DNA of 64,000 bases from Limanda limanda (taxonomy: Eukaryota; Chordata; Actinopteri; Pleuronectiformes; Pleuronectidae): positions 1 through 64,000 of the forward strand of contig NW_026870438.1 in assembly GCF_963576545.1 (NCBI RefSeq). The letters are read 5' to 3'. Position 1 is the first letter of the stretch, and the number at the start of each line of letters is the position of its first letter. The notes under the pieces are model-generated. The model was not told the DNA's origin, did not search any database, and saw nothing but the letters and a program-made list of their open reading frames with translations. Made by a program: the position numbers and the translations under genes. Positions 61,239-64,000 of this stretch are shown one piece after another.

Positions 61239-64000
61239 GAGATATTCTTGAATAACTTTTTTTGTGAAGGTCGGAGAGACTTGAAAAGTGGTTGCATCTG
61301 GACTAATTTGGGTCCTGCGGATCGATTGGTACCATCCCCGAGCTTGTACGACCTTCGGAAGAGGTCGACCGACGAAATTACCCCAAATCTGAGGAGATAT
61401 TCTTGAATAACTTTTTTTGTGAAGGTCGGAGAGACTTGCAAGTAGGCTCTACCCCCACTAAATGGGGTTGCGCGCATCGATCGGTACCATCCTTGAGCTT
61501 CTCCGACTTTCGGAAGGGTTAGGGTTAGGGTTAGGGATGAAAGCACATAGGAGAAAGAGATATTCTTGAATAACTTTTTTTGTGAAGGTCGGAGAGACTT
61601 GCAAGTAGGCTCTACTCCCACTAAATGGGGTAGCGCGCATCGATCGGTACCATCCTTGAGCTTCTCCGACTTTCGGAAGGGTTAGGGTTAGGGTTAGGGA
61701 TGAAAGCACATAGGAGAAAGAGATATTCTTGAATAACTTTTTTTGTGAAGGTCGGAGAGACTTGCAAGTAGGCTCTACCCCCACTAAATGGGGTAGCGCG
61801 CATCGATCGGTACCATCCTTGAGCTTCTCCGACTTTCGGAAGGGTTAGGGTTAGGGTTAGGGATGAAAGCACATAGGAGAAAGAGATATTCTTGAATAAC
61901 TTTTTTTGTGAAGGTCGGAGAGACTTGCAAGTAGGCTCTACCCCCACTAAATGGGGTAGCGCGCATCGATCGGTACCATCCTTGAGCTTCTCCGACTTTC
62001 GGAAGGGTTAGGGTTAGGGTTAGGGATGAAAGCACATAGGAGAAAGAGATATTCTTGAATAACTTTTTTTGTGAAGGTCGGAGAGACTTGGAAAGTGGTT
62101 GCATCTGGACTAATTTGGGTCCTGCGGATCGATTGGTACCATGCCCGAGCTTGTACGACCTTCGGAAGAGGTCGACCGACGAAATTCCCCCAAATCTGAG
62201 GAGATATTCTTGAATAACTTTTTTTGTGAAGGTCGGAGAGACTTGCAAGTAGGCTCTACCCCCACTAAATGGGGTAGCGCGCATCGATCGGTACCATCCT
62301 TGAGCTTCTCCGACTTTCGGAAGGGTTAGGGTTAGGGATGAAAGCACATAGGAGAAAGAGATATTCTTGAATAACTTTTTTTGTAAAGGTCGGAGAGACT
62401 TGGAAAGTGGTTGCATCTGGACTAATTTGGGTCCTGCGGATCGATTGGTACCATCCCCGAGCTTGTACGACCTTCGGAAGAGGTCGACCGACGAAATTCC
62501 CCCAAATCTGAGGAGATATTCTTGAATAACTTTTTTTGTGAAGGTCGGAGAGACTTGCAAGTAGGCTCTACCCCCACTAAATGGGGTAGCGCACATCGAT
62601 CGGTACCATCCTTGAGCTTCTCCGACTTTCGGAAGGGTTAGGGTTAGGGTTAGGGATGAAAGCACATAGGAGAAAGAGATATTCTTGAATAACTTTTTTT
62701 GTGAAGGTCGGAGAGACTTGCAAGTAGGCTCTACCCCCACTAAATGGGGTAGCGCGCATCGATCTGTACCATCCTTGAGCTTCTCCGACTTTCGGAAGGG
62801 TTAGGGTTAGGGTTAGGGATGAAAGCACATAGGAGAAAGAGATATTCTTGAATAACTTTTTTTGTGAAGGTCGGAGAGACTTGAAAAGTGGTTGCATCTG
62901 GACTAATTTGGGTCCTGCGGATCGATTGGTACCATCCCCGAGCTTGTACGACCTTCGGAAGAGGTCGACCGACGAAATTCCCCCAAATCTGAGGAGATAT
63001 TCTTGAATAACTTTTTTTGTGAAGGTCGGAGAGACTTGCAAGTAGGCTCTACCCCCACTAAATGGGGTTGCGCGCATCGATCGGTACCATCCTTGAGCTT
63101 CTCCGACTTTCGGAAGGGTTAGGGTTAGGGTTAGGGATGAAAGCACATAGGAGAAAGAGATATTCTTGAATAACTTTTTTTGTGAAGGTCGGAGAGACTT
63201 GCAAGTAGGCTCTACTCCCACTAAATGGGGTAGCGCGCATCGATCGGTACCATCTTTGAGCTTCTCCGACTTTCGGAAGGGTTAGGGTTAGGGTTAGGGA
63301 TGAAAGCACATAGGAGAAAGAGATATTCTTGAATAACTTTTTTTGTGAAGGTCGGAGAGACTTGCAAGTAGGCTCTACCCCCACTAAATGGGGTAGCGCG
63401 CATCGATCGGTACCATCCTTGAGCTTCTCCGACTTTCGGAAGGGTTAGGGTTAGGGTTAGGGATGAAAGCACATAGGAGAAAGAGATATTCTTGAATAAC
63501 TTTTTTTGTGAAGGTCGGAGAGACTTGCAAGTAGGCTCTACCCCCACTAAATGGGGTTGCGCGCATCGATCGGTACCATCCTTGAGCTTCTCCGACTTTC
63601 GGAAGGGTTAGGGTTAGGGTTAGGGATGAAAGCACATAGGAGAAAGAGATATTCTTGAATAACTTTTTTTGTGAAGGTCGGAGAGACTTGAAAAGTGGTT
63701 GCATCTGGACTAATTTGGGTCCTGCGGATCTATTGGTACCATCCCCGAGCTTGTACGACCTTCGGAAGAGGTCGACCGACGAAATTCCCCCAAATCTGAG
63801 GAGATATTCTTGAATAACTTTTTTTGTGAAGGTCGGAGAGACTTGCAAGTAGGCTCTACCCCCACTAAATGGGGTTGCGCGCATCGATCGGTACCATCCT
63901 TGAGCTTCTCCGACTTTCGGAAGGGTTAGGGTTAGGGTTAGGGATGAAAGCACATAGGAGAAAGAGATATTCTTGAATAACTTTTTTTGTGAAGGTCGGA
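61239..64000 (+). repeat. Right segment, B-A4/B-A2 mixture running off the window
   Basis: B units start at 61239, 62046, 62358, 62839 and 63646, with A counts 4,1,2,4. The stretch from 62,839 resembles the pentamer at 8470 (same A unit with CTACTCCC and CATCTTTGAG as second after B, near 63,210). The window ends inside the shared box of the next monomer, so the array continues to the right. Confidence 0.88.

Larger units (their letters stand above)
1..64000 (+). repeat. Composite satellite array of A (163 bp) and B (155 bp) monomers with embedded TTAGGG
   Basis: The entire window is tandem repeats in one orientation. B units were located by a B-only motif (TGGTTGCATCTGG) at 117 places. The distance between successive B motifs equals 155 + n x 163 bp (with 6-bp steps) with n from 1 to 5, giving 281 A units between the first and last B. 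One more A follows the last B. There is no inversion, no transposon and no unique sequence, and both window edges lie inside the array. Strand is given as the strand on which the telomere motif reads TTAGGG. Known: satellites of 150-180 bp monomers are typical of centromeric or subtelomeric heterochromatin. Inferred: the telomere motif favours a subtelomeric or telomere-associated location. No coding function is assigned. Confidence 0.97.

Noticed and set aside
1..64000. CRISPR-like array of repeats and spacers
   Set aside because: The intervals are themselves repeats (A and B bodies), not unique spacers; there are no cas genes; and the telomere motif is eukaryotic.

Overview
The whole 64 kb window is one uninterrupted, head-to-tail satellite DNA array. 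I find no supportable protein gene, RNA gene, transposon, CRISPR array or unique sequence. The array has two related monomers. Monomer A is 163 bp and carries an in-built block of vertebrate-type telomere repeat (three TTAGGG steps, four GGG tracts). Monomer B is 155 bp and lacks telomere repeat. Hand counting gives 117 B units and about 282 A units (about 399 monomers), all in the same orientation.

A eukaryote is implied: long satellite array, higher-order repeats and TTAGGG telomere motif. TTAGGG is used by vertebrates, many other animals, many fungi, some protists and some Asparagales plants, so I cannot name the organism. The likeliest location is subtelomeric or otherwise telomere-associated heterochromatin, but no unique flank is present to prove it. 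The G-rich telomere strand reads left to right in every A unit.

A and B share an identical 45-bp box. They are then collinear without gaps for 79 bp (56 of 79 identical, one base shared with the box), and diverge completely in a tail that is the telomeric block plus linker in A and a linker with a GTCGAC palindrome in B. B units are never adjacent: each pair is separated by one to five A units. The order of these spacings defines the layout. 1-5,140 is irregular and full of small indels, probably low consensus accuracy. 5,141-16,032 is mostly B-A4 pentamers and B-A2 trimers. 16,033-33,539 is dominated by a 15-monomer higher-order repeat (2,413 bp; spacings 5,1,3,2) and derivatives. 33,540-39,001 is two copies of a 17-monomer repeat (2,731 bp). 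39,002-50,052 holds a 31-monomer repeat (4,959 bp) and a partial second copy. 50,053-58,833 is rich in 318-bp A-B dimers and a re-used 799-bp cassette. 58,834-61,238 is a 962-bp repeat. 61,239-64,000 returns to B-A4/B-A2.

The candidate 'system' is the array itself: a composite telomere-satellite in which about 282 short telomeric tracts sit at near-nucleosomal spacing, interrupted at regulated-looking intervals by a telomere-free monomer. Whether this is a passive subtelomeric satellite or takes part in chromosome-end protection or recombination-based end maintenance cannot be decided from sequence alone. The long open frames on the minus strand are by-products of repeat length and are rejected as genes.
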